Assembly (NCBI GenBank): GCA_032115775.1
Contig: JAUMBL010000073.1
Span: forward strand, 1 to 64,000
Length of the DNA: 64,000 nucleotides
Direction of reading: 5' to 3'
DNA from: M3007 sp032115775
Lineage (GTDB): Bacteria; Bacteroidota; Bacteroidia; Chitinophagales; Saprospiraceae
The position numbers were made by a program, and so were the translations under genes. Positions 48,941 to 57,908 of the stretch are shown piece by piece. The notes below the pieces were generated by a model. It saw only the letters and a program-made list of their open reading frames with translations, did no database searches and was not told the origin of the DNA. Numbering within the stretch: the first letter of the stretch is position 1; each line of letters opens with the position of its first letter.

Positions 48941-51886
48941 ATGCACACGCTCCTCCGCGCCTTGCAGCGCCGTCTCGAAGGCGAGTTACACTTCGACGCG
49001 CTCCACCGCCATATTTACGCCACGGACGCCTCGATTTTCCGGGAAATGCCGCTGGCCGTCGCGTTCCCCAAACACAAAGCGGACCTCCGCGCGCTCGTGC
49101 AGTTCGCCGCCGAACACGGCCTGTCCCTCATCCCGCGCGCAGCCGGCACCTCGTTGGCAGGGCAGTGCGTCGGATCCGGCATCGTGGTGGATGTGTCGAA
49201 ATACATGAACAAAATCTTGGAAATCAATCCGGAAGCACGGCAGGTGCGCCTCCAACCGGGCGTGATCCGCGACGAACTGAACCTGGCGCTCCAACCCTAC
49301 GGCCTGTTTTTCGGCCCCAGCACCTCCACCGCCAACCGCTGCATGCTGGGCGGTATGGTGGGCAATAATTCCTGCGGCGTGACGTCGATCGTCTATGGCG
49401 CCACGCGCGACCATGTGCTGGAACTGGAAGTTTTACTCAGCGATGGCGCCGAGGCGCGGTTTAAACCGCTTTCAACAGCTGAATTTGTAAAAAAACAACG
49501 GGGCGATACGCTCGAAGCACAACTGTATCGCCAGATACACGCCATTCTGTCCGATCCGGACAACCAGGCCGAAATCCGCCGCGAATTTCCCAAGCCGGCC
49601 ATCCAACGCCGCAATACGGGCTACGCAATAGACCTCCTGCTCCAATCTGAACCCTTCGCGCCCGGCGGCTCGAATTTTAATTTCTGCAACCTGCTCGCCG
49701 GCTCGGAAGGCACGCTCGCGTTTACCACGGAAATCACCCTGAACGTCAGTCCCCTGCCCGATCCGCACGACGTGGTAGTTTGTCCGCATTTCAACGACAT
49801 GGCGGAATGCCTCGACGCCGTGCTTGTCGCCATGGAACACCAGCCCAGCGCCTGCGAACTCATGGACAAACTGATTCTCGATTGCACGAAAGCAAACCTG
49901 GAACAGTCGAAAAACCGCTTTTTCATCGAAGGCGACCCGGCAGCCGTGCTCATGATCGAGTTTCGCGGCAAAACGCCGGAAGAAGCCCGCGCAAAAGCGG
50001 ATGCCCTGATTCAACATCTCAAAAACCGCGGCTACGGTTACGCCTACCCCATCACGCCCGGACCCAAATCTAAACGCGTGTGGGAACTCCGCAACGCCGG
50101 CCTAGGGGTGCTCTCCAATATGGCCGGCGCCGCCAAAGGCGTGCCCTGCATCGAGGACACCGCCGTGGAATTGGCCGATCTGCCCGCCTACATCCGTGAT
50201 TTTGAAAAAATGATGGCCGGTTTTGATCAAAAATCGGTGTACTACGCCCACGCCGGCGCCGGCGAATTGCACTTGCGCCCAATCCTGAACCTTAAAACAG
50301 CGCGCGACCAGCAGCGCTTGCGCGAAATTGCAGAGGCCTCTGCCCGACTGGTAAAACGCTACGGCGGATCGCTCAGCGGCGAACACGGCGACGGCCGCGT
50401 GCGGGCCGAGTTTATCCCGCTCATGATCGGCGAACAGAACTACGACCTGCTCCGCCAAATCAAACAAACCTGGGATCCAAAAGGGATTTTTAACCCGGGA
50501 AAAATCGTGGACGCGCCGCCCATGAACCAGGCGCTGCGTTACCAGCCCGATCAAAAAGAAAAGCCGATCGATACGGTATTCGATTTTTCAGAGGCGGGCG
50601 GCATCCTGCGCGCCGCCGAAAAATGCAACGGCTCAGGCGATTGCCGCCGACTGGATTTTGCAGGCGGTACCATGTGTCCCAGCTACCGCGCAACCCGCGA
50701 CGAAAAAGATTCCACCCGCGCCCGCGCCAACGCCCTGCGGGAGTTTCTGACCCACAGTGAAAAACACAATCCCTTCGACGAGGACGCGTTGCACGAGGTC
50801 ATGGATCTCTGCCTGTCCTGCAAAGGCTGCGCATCCGAATGCCCCTCCAATGTGGATATGTCGGCCATGAAAGCCGAATTCCTGCACCATTACCACCGCA
50901 GCCGGGGCATACCGTTCCGGACACGGTTTTTCGGCCGTATCGCCGATATCAATGCCCTGGCGGCGCGCCTGCCCCGACTGAGTAATTTCCTACTCGCGCA
51001 CCCGCTCTCGGGCGGATGGATCAAGCGCGCGCTGGGCGTGGCGCAGCAACGGCGTTTGCCCGCACTCCAGACCGAAACCCTCCGCCGCTGGTTCGAGCGC
51101 GCAGGCAGCAAACTCAACCCGCCCCGGGAGCAGGCGATTACGACCGTCTATCTGTTCTGCGACGAATTTACCAATTACAACGACGCACCCATCGGCATCA
51201 AGACCGTCAAACTGCTCACCAGCCTCGGCTACCGGGTGGAGATGCCCGCACACCCGGAAAGCGGCCGGGCGGCGATCTCCAAAGGGCTGCTGCACCATGC
51301 GCGCGCGCTGGCCATCCAACAAGTCCGAATATTTGAACCGCTAGCCTCTGAAAAAACGCCGCTGGTCGGCATCGAACCCTCGGCCATCCTGAGCTTCCGC
51401 GACGAGTACCCCCGCCTGGTACCGGAGGCCGAACGCGAAACCGCAAAAACGCTGGGAAAAAACGCGCTCCTCCTCGAAGAATTCCTCTTCCAGGAAATGC
51501 AGGCCGGCCGAATACGCAAAGACCGATTTAGCAAAGAAAAACGCCGCGTGCTGCTCCACGGACACTGCCACCAAAAAGCGCTCGCCACCGTGGACGTGTC
51601 CGCCTGGGTAGCAGGATTTCCCGAAAATTATACGGTGGAACTGATTCCCTCCGGCTGCTGCGGCATGGCCGGCTCGTTCGGATATGAAACAGAACACTAC
51701 GAGATCAGCATGAAAATCGGCGAACTCGTGCTGTTCCCCGCCGTCCGAAACGCACCCGCCGATACGCTCCTGGCCGCCTCCGGAACCAGCTGCCGCTGCC
51801 AAATCGCCGATGGAACGGGGCGGAAAGCGAAACATCCGGTGGAAATTCTGTTTGAAGCTTTGGCGGAAAAGGGGTTGAGAAAATAG
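48941..51886 (+). CDS. FAD-linked oxidase fused to FeS/CCG subunit (D-lactate/glycolate-type dehydrogenase)
   Basis: A 981-residue protein joining a flavoprotein and an iron-sulfur subunit. Residues ~35-235 are FAD_binding_4 (PRAAGTSLAGQCVGSGIVVD, GNNSCGVTSIVYG). Residues ~270-530 are the FAD oxidase C domain with SGEHGDGRVRAEFI. Two cysteine clusters for 4Fe-4S centres follow (EKCNGSGDCRR...TMCPS and LCLSCKGCASECPSNVD). The C-terminal part has CCG-type motifs (HGHCHQKAL, IPSGCCGMAGSFGYE). It oxidises a 2-hydroxyacid such as D-lactate and feeds electrons to the quinone pool at the membrane. The last codons and the stop (GLRK, 51872-51886) coincide with the end of an element B, so the C terminus was altered by insertion. 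Confidence 0.9.
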   Translation: MHTLLRALQRRLEGELHFDALHRHIYATDASIFREMPLAVAFPKHKADLRALVQFAAEHGLSLIPRAAGTSLAGQCVGSGIVVDVSKYMNKILEINPEARQVRLQPGVIRDELNLALQPYGLFFGPSTSTANRCMLGGMVGNNSCGVTSIVYGATRDHVLELEVLLSDGAEARFKPLSTAEFVKKQRGDTLEAQLYRQIHAILSDPDNQAEIRREFPKPAIQRRNTGYAIDLLLQSEPFAPGGSNFNFCNLLAGSEGTLAFTTEITLNVSPLPDPHDVVVCPHFNDMAECLDAVLVAMEHQPSACELMDKLILDCTKANLEQSKNRFFIEGDPAAVLMIEFRGKTPEEARAKADALIQHLKNRGYGYAYPITPGPKSKRVWELRNAGLGVLSNMAGAAKGVPCIEDTAVELADLPAYIRDFEKMMAGFDQKSVYYAHAGAGELHLRPILNLKTARDQQRLREIAEASARLVKRYGGSLSGEHGDGRVRAEFIPLMIGEQNYDLLRQIKQTWDPKGIFNPGKIVDAPPMNQALRYQPDQKEKPIDTVFDFSEAGGILRAAEKCNGSGDCRRLDFAGGTMCPSYRATRDEKDSTRARANALREFLTHSEKHNPFDEDALHEVMDLCLSCKGCASECPSNVDMSAMKAEFLHHYHRSRGIPFRTRFFGRIADINALAARLPRLSNFLLAHPLSGGWIKRALGVAQQRRLPALQTETLRRWFERAGSKLNPPREQAITTVYLFCDEFTNYNDAPIGIKTVKLLTSLGYRVEMPAHPESGRAAISKGLLHHARALAIQQVRIFEPLASEKTPLVGIEPSAILSFRDEYPRLVPEAERETAKTLGKNALLLEEFLFQEMQAGRIRKDRFSKEKRRVLLHGHCHQKALATVDVSAWVAGFPENYTVELIPSGCCGMAGSFGYETEHYEISMKIGELVLFPAVRNAPADTLLAASGTSCRCQIADGTGRKAKHPVEILFEALAEKGLRK

Positions 51887-52020
51887 TCCATCAGCGACCT
51901 GTGAAACAAAATATTTTTTGTTTATGCGCCTGTTTTTTTGTTTTTTTTAGAAAAAATCAAAAAAACAGGCGCATAAACACTATTTTATTTCGCCGCCGGA
52001 GGTGGCGAAATAATTTTATT
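51871..52020. mobile_element. Element B copy 4, overlapping the end of the dehydrogenase gene
   Basis: It begins GGGGTTGAGAAAATAGTCC inside the dehydrogenase gene and provides its stop codon. The long hairpin arms are GTTTATGCGCCTGTTTT and AAAACAGGCGCATAAAC, followed by GCCGCCGGAGGTGGC. The right end is worn and its exact limit is uncertain. Confidence 0.72.
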
Positions 52021-52078
52021 TTCCTACCAATTGCCATTAGATACTTACGCGCCATCCCAATCCGAAACACTTCTATTC

Positions 52079-52897
52079 ATGCATCCATCCTTCTGCTTCC
52101 CGATAATCTGCGGATTAGTCCTAACAGGTCTTACGCCCAAATTTGCCACTGCGCAGGCGTCGGGCGACAGCCTGCGACCGGTGCTGTCGCTGGCGGTTCG
52201 GGCCGACTTTGCCGTTACCGATCCGCTCGGCAACCTGTATATCATCAGCCCGGAAATGGCGGTCGAAAAATACGCGCCGGACGGGCGGCTGCTGACGCGC
52301 TACACGCAAAATCGCCTCGGCATGCCGGCGCTGCTCGACGTAACCAACCCGCTGAAAGTGTTGGTGTGGTACGCCGATTTCCGGACGGTCGTCTGGCTCG
52401 ACCGCAGCCTGACCACCCTCGGCGAACTCAACCTCATTGACGCAGGTTATCCCGAGGTGCGCACTGTGGCCGCCGCCCAGGATGGCAACCTCTGGCTGTA
52501 CGACGAGGCGGGATTCCGGCTCCGAAAAATCGGCGCCGACGGAAAGCCGCTATTCGAAAGTCAGGATATGAACCTGCTCTTCGACCAAACGCTGCAAATC
52601 AGTTGTATTCGGGAAAATGAGACCGGTGTGCTCGTCGCCGAGGCCCGTTACGGTATCCTGCAATTCGATCCCTACGGCCAGTACGCGCGCACGGTAGCGC
52701 TGTCCGGCGTAAAACAGTTTGTCCTCAAAGGTCGGGAGGTTTTTTATATCCGCGACCACCAACACTGCGCCCGCGCGCTCACTATCCCGCCCCCGCCCGA
52801 ACACTGCCGGGATTTCCCGCCGACGGCCGACCGCGCCTGGCTCGGCGACGGCGCCGTAATTCTGATGTGGGACAGGCGACTGGAAGTCTGGAAATAA
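52079..52897 (+). CDS. Hypothetical exported protein, possible beta-propeller
   Basis: A 272-residue protein with an N-terminal signal-like segment (MHPSFCFPIICGLVLTGLTPKFATAQ). The ATG at 52079 is chosen over an upstream in-frame TTG because it begins the signal. Repeated short segments such as FAVTDPLGNLYIIS, VEKYAPDGRLLTRYTQ, VAAAQDGNLWLYDEAG and RKIGADGKPLFES, each with the (D)GNLW/Y pattern, resemble NHL or beta-propeller blades that bind nothing specific. No catalytic residues were recognised. It precedes guaB on the same strand; the guaB frame is open into its end. A surface or periplasmic location is likely. Function unknown. Confidence 0.65.
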   Translation: MHPSFCFPIICGLVLTGLTPKFATAQASGDSLRPVLSLAVRADFAVTDPLGNLYIISPEMAVEKYAPDGRLLTRYTQNRLGMPALLDVTNPLKVLVWYADFRTVVWLDRSLTTLGELNLIDAGYPEVRTVAAAQDGNLWLYDEAGFRLRKIGADGKPLFESQDMNLLFDQTLQISCIRENETGVLVAEARYGILQFDPYGQYARTVALSGVKQFVLKGREVFYIRDHQHCARALTIPPPPEHCRDFPPTADRAWLGDGAVILMWDRRLEVWK

Positions 52898-53070
52898 ACG
52901 GAAAGGGCGTTTTTGTGCAGGCTAAACCGGATGCAGGCCGGATAAAAGCAGATTCAGCCGGAAAATACAGTTCTGTTGGCGGACAATCGTTTTTTAAAAA
53001 CGTTGAGCGAACAATAAAAAAATCTAGCCGTCAAAGTTCTATTTTTCAGGCCGAAAAACGACCTTTGCGC

Positions 53071-54561
53071 ATGGAATCAACAAACGGCATCCCCGCTCGC
53101 CCTAAATTTGTTGGCGATTCACTCACTTTCGACGACGTCCTGCTCGTTCCCGCCTACAGTGAAGTACTCCCCCGCGAAGTGGATATCTCCTCGCGCCTCA
53201 CCCGCAACATTCGCCTGAACGTCCCCATCGTATCCGCCGCGATGGATACGGTCACGGACAAAAACCTGGCCATCGCCATCGCCCGCCAGGGCGGCATCGG
53301 CATGATCCATAAAAATATGACCATTGACGAGCAGGCCGACCAGGTACGCGCGGTAAAACGCTCCGAAGCCGGTCTGATCATTGACCCGGTCACACTCCAT
53401 CCGGACGCCGTGGTGGCGGACGCGCTGGCGCAAATGAAAAAATACAGCATCGGCGGGATTCCGATTACCGACAAAAAAGGCCGCCTGGTGGGTATTCTGA
53501 CGAATCGCGACCTTCGATTCGAACGCAACGTCCAGCGCGAAGTGCGCGAACTCATGACGAAACGCACCCTCGTCACCGCCCCCAAAGGCACCACCCTCGA
53601 CGAGGCCCGACTGATCCTACAACGCAATAAAATCGAAAAATTGCCGGTGGTGGACGATAATTTTCATCTCATCGGCCTGATCACTTACAAAGATATCATG
53701 AAGGGGGTTAATTTCCCCAATGCCTGCAAAGACCCGCTCGGCCGCCTGGTGGTGGGCGCCGCCCTCGGGGTCACGGCAGACATGCTCGACCGCGTGCAGG
53801 CACTCGTAAAGGCAGGCGTGGACGTGGTGACGGTGGACACCGCCCACGGGCACTCGAAAGGCGTGCTGGACGCCATCAAAAACCTGCGCAAAGCCTATCC
53901 CGACCTCCAGATCATCGGCGGCAACGTGGCCACGGCAGAAGGCGCCCAAGCGCTGGTACAAGCCGGCGTGGACGCCGTGAAGGTGGGCGTCGGCCCCGGC
54001 AGTATCTGCACTACCCGCGTGGTGGCAGGCGTCGGCGTTGCGCAACTCTCCGCTATATTAAACGCCGCGCAAGGGATTAAAGGCAGCGGCGTGCCGGTAA
54101 TCGGCGACGGCGGCATCCGCTACACAGGCGATATCGTCAAAGCGCTGGCGGCGGGCGCTAGTACGATCATGGCCGGCTCGCTCTTCGCCGGCGTAGAAGA
54201 GGCGCCGGGCGAAACGATTATCTTCGACGGCCGCAAGTTCAAAACCTACCGCGGCATGGGTAGCCTGGGCGCCATGCAGCACGGCTCCAAAGACCGGTAT
54301 TTCCAGGACGTGGAAGACGACTTAAAAAAGCTCGTGCCGGAGGGCATCGAGGGTCGAGTACCATTCAAAGGCTCGATCGCGGAAGTCATGCACCAGTACG
54401 TGGGCGGCCTGCGCGCCGGCATGGGCTATTGCGGCGCCGCCACCGTGGCGGATTTGCAGGAAAATGCACAGTTTGTCCGAATCACCAGCGCTGGTATGGT
54501 GGAGAGCCATCCGCACAATGTGAATATCACCAAGGAGTCGCCGAATTATAGCAGGTCTTGA
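53071..54561 (+). CDS. guaB: Inosine-5'-monophosphate dehydrogenase
   Basis: A 496-residue enzyme that oxidises IMP to XMP with NAD, the committed step of GMP synthesis. The frame is open 68 codons upstream, but the ATG at 53071 (MESTNGIPARPKFVGDSLTFDDVLLVP) fits the family start. Two CBS domains occupy about 105-225 (VLVxxxITKDK-like VGILTNRDL, LVTAPKGTTLDEARLIL). The catalytic loop GPGSICTTRVVAGVGV carries the active-site cysteine, and the phosphate-binding DGGIRYTGDIVKAL and flap RGMGSLGAM are present. A GACCTTTG box, one base off TAnnTTTG, ends 3 bp before the ATG. The 3' gap to convergent ligA is filled by an element B. Confidence 0.96.
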   Translation: MESTNGIPARPKFVGDSLTFDDVLLVPAYSEVLPREVDISSRLTRNIRLNVPIVSAAMDTVTDKNLAIAIARQGGIGMIHKNMTIDEQADQVRAVKRSEAGLIIDPVTLHPDAVVADALAQMKKYSIGGIPITDKKGRLVGILTNRDLRFERNVQREVRELMTKRTLVTAPKGTTLDEARLILQRNKIEKLPVVDDNFHLIGLITYKDIMKGVNFPNACKDPLGRLVVGAALGVTADMLDRVQALVKAGVDVVTVDTAHGHSKGVLDAIKNLRKAYPDLQIIGGNVATAEGAQALVQAGVDAVKVGVGPGSICTTRVVAGVGVAQLSAILNAAQGIKGSGVPVIGDGGIRYTGDIVKALAAGASTIMAGSLFAGVEEAPGETIIFDGRKFKTYRGMGSLGAMQHGSKDRYFQDVEDDLKKLVPEGIEGRVPFKGSIAEVMHQYVGGLRAGMGYCGAATVADLQENAQFVRITSAGMVESHPHNVNITKESPNYSRS

Positions 54562-54645
54562 TTTTTGCCGCTTCCGGCGGCAAAAAATAGGGGTTTGATG
54601 CCCGTTTTTTGATTTTAAAGAATCAAAAAACGGGCATCAAACGAT
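54562..54645. mobile_element. Element B copy 5 (core only) between guaB and ligA
   Basis: The GC hairpin (GCCGCTTCCGGCGGC) and long hairpin (arms GTTTGATGCCCGTTTTT and AAAAACGGGCATCAAAC, AT stem inside) occupy the whole 84-bp gap between the two stop codons. The outer terminal repeats are absent. It may act as a bidirectional terminator. Confidence 0.75.
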
Positions 54646-56838
54646 TTATCCCAGCTGCGCAAGAAATTCCGCTTCCGTCCAGATTGTCACGGAGCCGAGC
54701 GCCTCGGCTTTTTTCAATTTGGAGCCGGCTTTATCGCCCACAACCAGCACATCGAGTTTTTTCGAAACCCCGGAGGCGATCGCGGCGCCGTTCGCGGCGG
54801 CCAGCGCTTCGGCCTCTTCCCGCGTCAGGTTGCGCAGGACGCCCGTAAACAGCATCGTTTTGCCGGCGAAGGGGCCCGTAGCGGCGATTTCCGGTTTCCG
54901 GTCTTCCGGCGTTTGGGTCAGGTTGACGCCGAGCTGCTCCATCGTCCGGAGCAATTCGAGATTGGATTCCTGTTGGAAAAAATGGTGCACGTTGCGGGCT
55001 AGCACCGGGCCAAAATCCTTGATTTCCTGATAGCGCTCCAAATCCCAACCCTGCAAATCCAGTATATGCTCGATTTCTGCAGCCAGCAATTTGGACGAAC
55101 GCTGCCCGAGGTGGTGAATGCTCAGGCTATGCAGCAGGCGATAAATGGGATTTTTCTTTGCTTTTTCTATCGCCTGGCGCAGGTTGGCGGCCGACTTTTC
55201 GCCGAAGCCCTCGAGCTGCGCGATGGCCGCGTAATCGAGCCGGTACAAATCGGCGATCGAGCGCAGCCAGCCGAGTTTGTAAAAACGCAGAATCGCGCTT
55301 TCGCCCATGCCTTCGATGTCCATCGCGTGCTTAGAGGCGTGAAAAATCATGCGCTGCACCACCTGGGCTTCGCATTCGGCGTTGACGCAACGCCAGACCG
55401 CCTCTTCTTCCGGCCGGACGAGCGCAGACTGGCACACCGGGCACCGTTTGGGGTATTCCACCGGCTGTTCGGCGCCGGTGCGCAGGTCCGGCAGCGACTT
55501 GACAATATAGGGAATGACGTCGCCTGCGCGTTCCACGAGTACGTGGTCGCCGATGCGAATATCTTTGCTTTTGATAAAATCTTCGTTGTGCAGCGACACA
55601 TTGGACACGGTGACGCCGGCTAATTGAACCGGTTCCAATTTGGCGACCGGCGTGACGGCGCCGGTTTTACCCACCTGGAATTCGACCTCGCGCAGGCGCG
55701 TAACGGCCTGCCGGGCCTTAAATTTGAACGCCATGGCCCAACGCGGGTGGTGGCTGGTATAGCCGCAGCGCTGTTGCAGTTCGAGGCTGTTGACTTTCAC
55801 GACGATCCCGTCAATTTCATAAGGGTAATTATCGCGGTAGGCCTGCCAGCGGTCGCAGAAATCAACGACCGTTTCGATGCCCTCGCAAATTCGTCGTTCC
55901 GGCGGCGCGGCGTCCGCGGCAGCGCCCTGCCGTCCTTCCCGGATCGGCGTTTTGAAGCCCAGACTGCCGAGCAGGTCTATCGCGTCGAAGTGGTTGGGGA
56001 ATTGCTCCAACAGGTTCTTGCCCTCGGCATCGGTCGCGAATCCGAGTTGATAGACGAAGGCCTCCAGGCCGCGCGCGGCGGTTTCCCTGGGGTCTTTCAT
56101 GCGCAAAGCGCCCGTAGCCGCATTTCGGGGATTGGCGAAGCTGCCTTCGCCGGCGGCTTCGCGGCGGGCGTTTATTTTTTCAAAAACATCTTTTCGGATA
56201 ATCGCTTCCCCGCGGAGCTCGGCTCGGGCGATGCCGTAGCGGGAAAAATCGGCCTGCAGCGGAATCGTACGCAAGGCGCGGATGTTGGCGGTGATATCGT
56301 CGCCCACCTCGCCGTTGCCGCGGGTAGCGCCCCGCTGGAGTTGGTCGTTTTCGTACACCAGCGCGATCGTTCCGCCGTCGAATTTGGGTTCGGCGGCATA
56401 AACCACGCGGGCGTCCTTCGGGAGTCCGCACCATTTTTTCACCTGCTCGTCGAAGTCGAGCAGATCCTGCGCATTGTAGGAGTTGGCGAGCGAAAGCATG
56501 GGTGTCAGGTGGGGTACCTGCTCGAAGTCCGCCGAGAGGTCGGTCGCGACGCGCTGGGTAGGCGAATCGGGCGCGATCAGTTCCGGGTGGAACTCCTCCA
56601 GCGTTTCCAGGGCGCTGAAGAGTTGATCGTATTCATAATCGCTGATCAGCGGGTCGTTGAGCACGTAATAGCGCCACTCGTGGTACCGAAGGACGCGGCG
56701 CAGGTCGTATGCAAGCCCGGCAAGGTCTTCGGCCTGCAGGGCATCTTTTGCAGCGGCAAGCAAATCTTTGGAGCGTTCGAAGAGCGCGCGTTCCTGGTCG
56801 GGCGTGTACATAAGAGCAGAGCTGGATTTAGAGCGCAT
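54646..56838 (-). CDS. ligA: NAD-dependent DNA ligase LigA
   Basis: A 730-residue ligase. A TTG opens the frame at 56865; the ATG at 56838 is chosen, and 56811 (MYTPDQERAL) is also possible. The N-terminal Ia domain (YHEWRYYVLNDPLISDYEYD) binds NMN. The adenylation motif is EPKFDGGTIALVYEN, where the lysine is the AMP acceptor; the usual KLDG is KFDG and TRGDG is TRGNG, small departures. The OB fold, a four-cysteine zinc finger (CPVCQSALVRPEEEAVWRC then CEAQ), helix-hairpin-helix repeats and a C-terminal BRCT domain (FAGKTMLFTGVLRNLTREE) follow in order. It seals nicks in replication and repair. It lies convergent to guaB. Confidence 0.96.
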   Translation of the reverse strand: MRSKSSSALMYTPDQERALFERSKDLLAAAKDALQAEDLAGLAYDLRRVLRYHEWRYYVLNDPLISDYEYDQLFSALETLEEFHPELIAPDSPTQRVATDLSADFEQVPHLTPMLSLANSYNAQDLLDFDEQVKKWCGLPKDARVVYAAEPKFDGGTIALVYENDQLQRGATRGNGEVGDDITANIRALRTIPLQADFSRYGIARAELRGEAIIRKDVFEKINARREAAGEGSFANPRNAATGALRMKDPRETAARGLEAFVYQLGFATDAEGKNLLEQFPNHFDAIDLLGSLGFKTPIREGRQGAAADAAPPERRICEGIETVVDFCDRWQAYRDNYPYEIDGIVVKVNSLELQQRCGYTSHHPRWAMAFKFKARQAVTRLREVEFQVGKTGAVTPVAKLEPVQLAGVTVSNVSLHNEDFIKSKDIRIGDHVLVERAGDVIPYIVKSLPDLRTGAEQPVEYPKRCPVCQSALVRPEEEAVWRCVNAECEAQVVQRMIFHASKHAMDIEGMGESAILRFYKLGWLRSIADLYRLDYAAIAQLEGFGEKSAANLRQAIEKAKKNPIYRLLHSLSIHHLGQRSSKLLAAEIEHILDLQGWDLERYQEIKDFGPVLARNVHHFFQQESNLELLRTMEQLGVNLTQTPEDRKPEIAATGPFAGKTMLFTGVLRNLTREEAEALAAANGAAIASGVSKKLDVLVVGDKAGSKLKKAEALGSVTIWTEAEFLAQLG

Positions 56839-56874
56839 ATTTGTAGTTAGGGCTCCACGCGGCAAATTGAATTT

Positions 56875-56908
56875 GCACCTGTTTAGCGGCGAGCGGCTAA
56901 ACAGGTGC
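56875..56908. other. 13-bp intercistronic hairpin before ligA
   Basis: GCACCTGTTTAGC (56875-56887) pairs with GCTAAACAGGTGC (56896-56908), between the lipoprotein and ligA genes on the minus strand, with its outer base in the lipoprotein stop codon. On the plus strand it is followed by a T-rich TATATTTTTTTC, on the minus strand only by AAATTCAATTT, so its terminating action on the minus strand is doubtful. Confidence 0.55.
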
Positions 56909-57486
56909 TATATTTTTTTCAATGCAACAGCGGCAACTTCCCGCGCTTTGGGGAGGTTTTCCTGCGGTTCATCGGCGTATTCGAGCGTAATATTGAGAAT
57001 CAGTTGGCGGCGGCGGACGACGAGCGTAGCGGTGGAGCTGCTCCAGAGCGCCGCGTCGCCGATACCTTGCACTTCCGCCTCATAGGTATCGCGGCGGTCG
57101 CGCGCCAGCATATCGAACTGGTTTTGTGCAGTTTCCTCCGTGCCGTAATCAAAGGCCTGCACGACCAGTGTGGTGCGGGGTTCCCGGTAAGGCATCCCGG
57201 GTTTTTCGTTATTGGCTTCGCGTGCCCGCCAATCGGGTTTATTCCAGATCCGGAGGCAGAAACATTTGTCGGGCAGCGACTGCGTATTGAGCATATCCTC
57301 GTTGCGGCGCATGCCGAAAATTTGCTCTACCTCCTCGTCCGTCACCAGTTCGCAGCCGTTGCTTTTCCAGGGGTTGGGATTGGCCGCTGCGGGCGATTTC
57401 TGGCCTTCGGATGCAGCATCTTCCTTGCAGGCCGGCAGGGCAGCCAAGGCAAGGAGCAGAAACGAAAACCAGATTAAGTAGCGCAT
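56908..57486 (-). CDS. Hypothetical lipoprotein
   Basis: A 192-residue lipoprotein. The ATG at 57486 gives MRYLIWFSFLLLALAALPACKED with the lipobox LPAC, so Cys20 is the lipidated residue; a longer frame opens 14 codons upstream. The mature part begins with an Ala/Asn/Pro-rich linker and then SNGCELVTDEEVEQIFGM, which resembles the 'C.LxTxxEVxxxxG' start of DUF3558-type lipoproteins. Later segments (LVVQAFDYGTEETAQNQFDML, GDAALWSSSTATLVVRRRQL) fit the same alpha/beta fold with a conserved Gly-Asp-Ala. Function unknown. It is upstream of ligA on the same strand but separated by a hairpin. Confidence 0.78.
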   Translation of the reverse strand: MRYLIWFSFLLLALAALPACKEDAASEGQKSPAAANPNPWKSNGCELVTDEEVEQIFGMRRNEDMLNTQSLPDKCFCLRIWNKPDWRAREANNEKPGMPYREPRTTLVVQAFDYGTEETAQNQFDMLARDRRDTYEAEVQGIGDAALWSSSTATLVVRRRQLILNITLEYADEPQENLPKAREVAAVALKKI

Positions 57487-57741
57487 GGCGACGAATTGAA
57501 GCGGAACAGGCGAGCACGCAGAGGGCAATCGGGTGCAAAATTAAGCGGATTCGCGTGTTTTCGCTGTGAAACTACAAAATTTGCAGTAATCAACACCTGT
57601 TTTTCACTTTTTCATCCAAAACAAAGGCGTTGGAGATGGCGGATTGGGGTTTGCCAATGATAGTTTAAAGCGGATACAGGTTGTTTCTCCGGGTTTTAGG
57701 AAAAGTGTTTTGCCGCCTCCGAAAGCAAAAAAAATAACAAA

Positions 57742-57833
57742 GAGGGTATATCATAAGTCCTTGAAAAACCTGTTAAGCAAAAAAATATTTTGTTTGGTCG
57801 CCGGAGGCGGCGAAATACTTATGACACACCCTC
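57742..57833. mobile_element. Element B copy 6, hairpin deleted
   Basis: A 92-bp copy with both ends preserved (GAGGGTATATCATAAG and CTTATGACACACCCTC), flanked by CAAA on both sides. The segment from GTTTGGT to CGCCGGAGGCGGC is a direct junction, so the entire long hairpin is missing while the GC hairpin half remains. It lies in the gap between the lipoprotein start and the end of the glucanotransferase gene. Confidence 0.8.
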
Positions 57834-57864
57834 CAAAATATTATTTTTTATCAAAAACAAAGAA

Positions 57865-57881
57865 GGGGCTTTTTACGCCCC
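57865..57881 (-). terminator. Weak terminator-like hairpin after the glucanotransferase gene
   Basis: GGGGC-TTTTTA-GCCCC type stem (GGGGCTTTTTACGCCCC) followed on the minus strand by TTCTTTG. The T run is poor, so this is only a candidate. Confidence 0.35.
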
Positions 57882-57908
57882 CCCCGAATTGCCCTGGATC
57901 CGCGCGCA

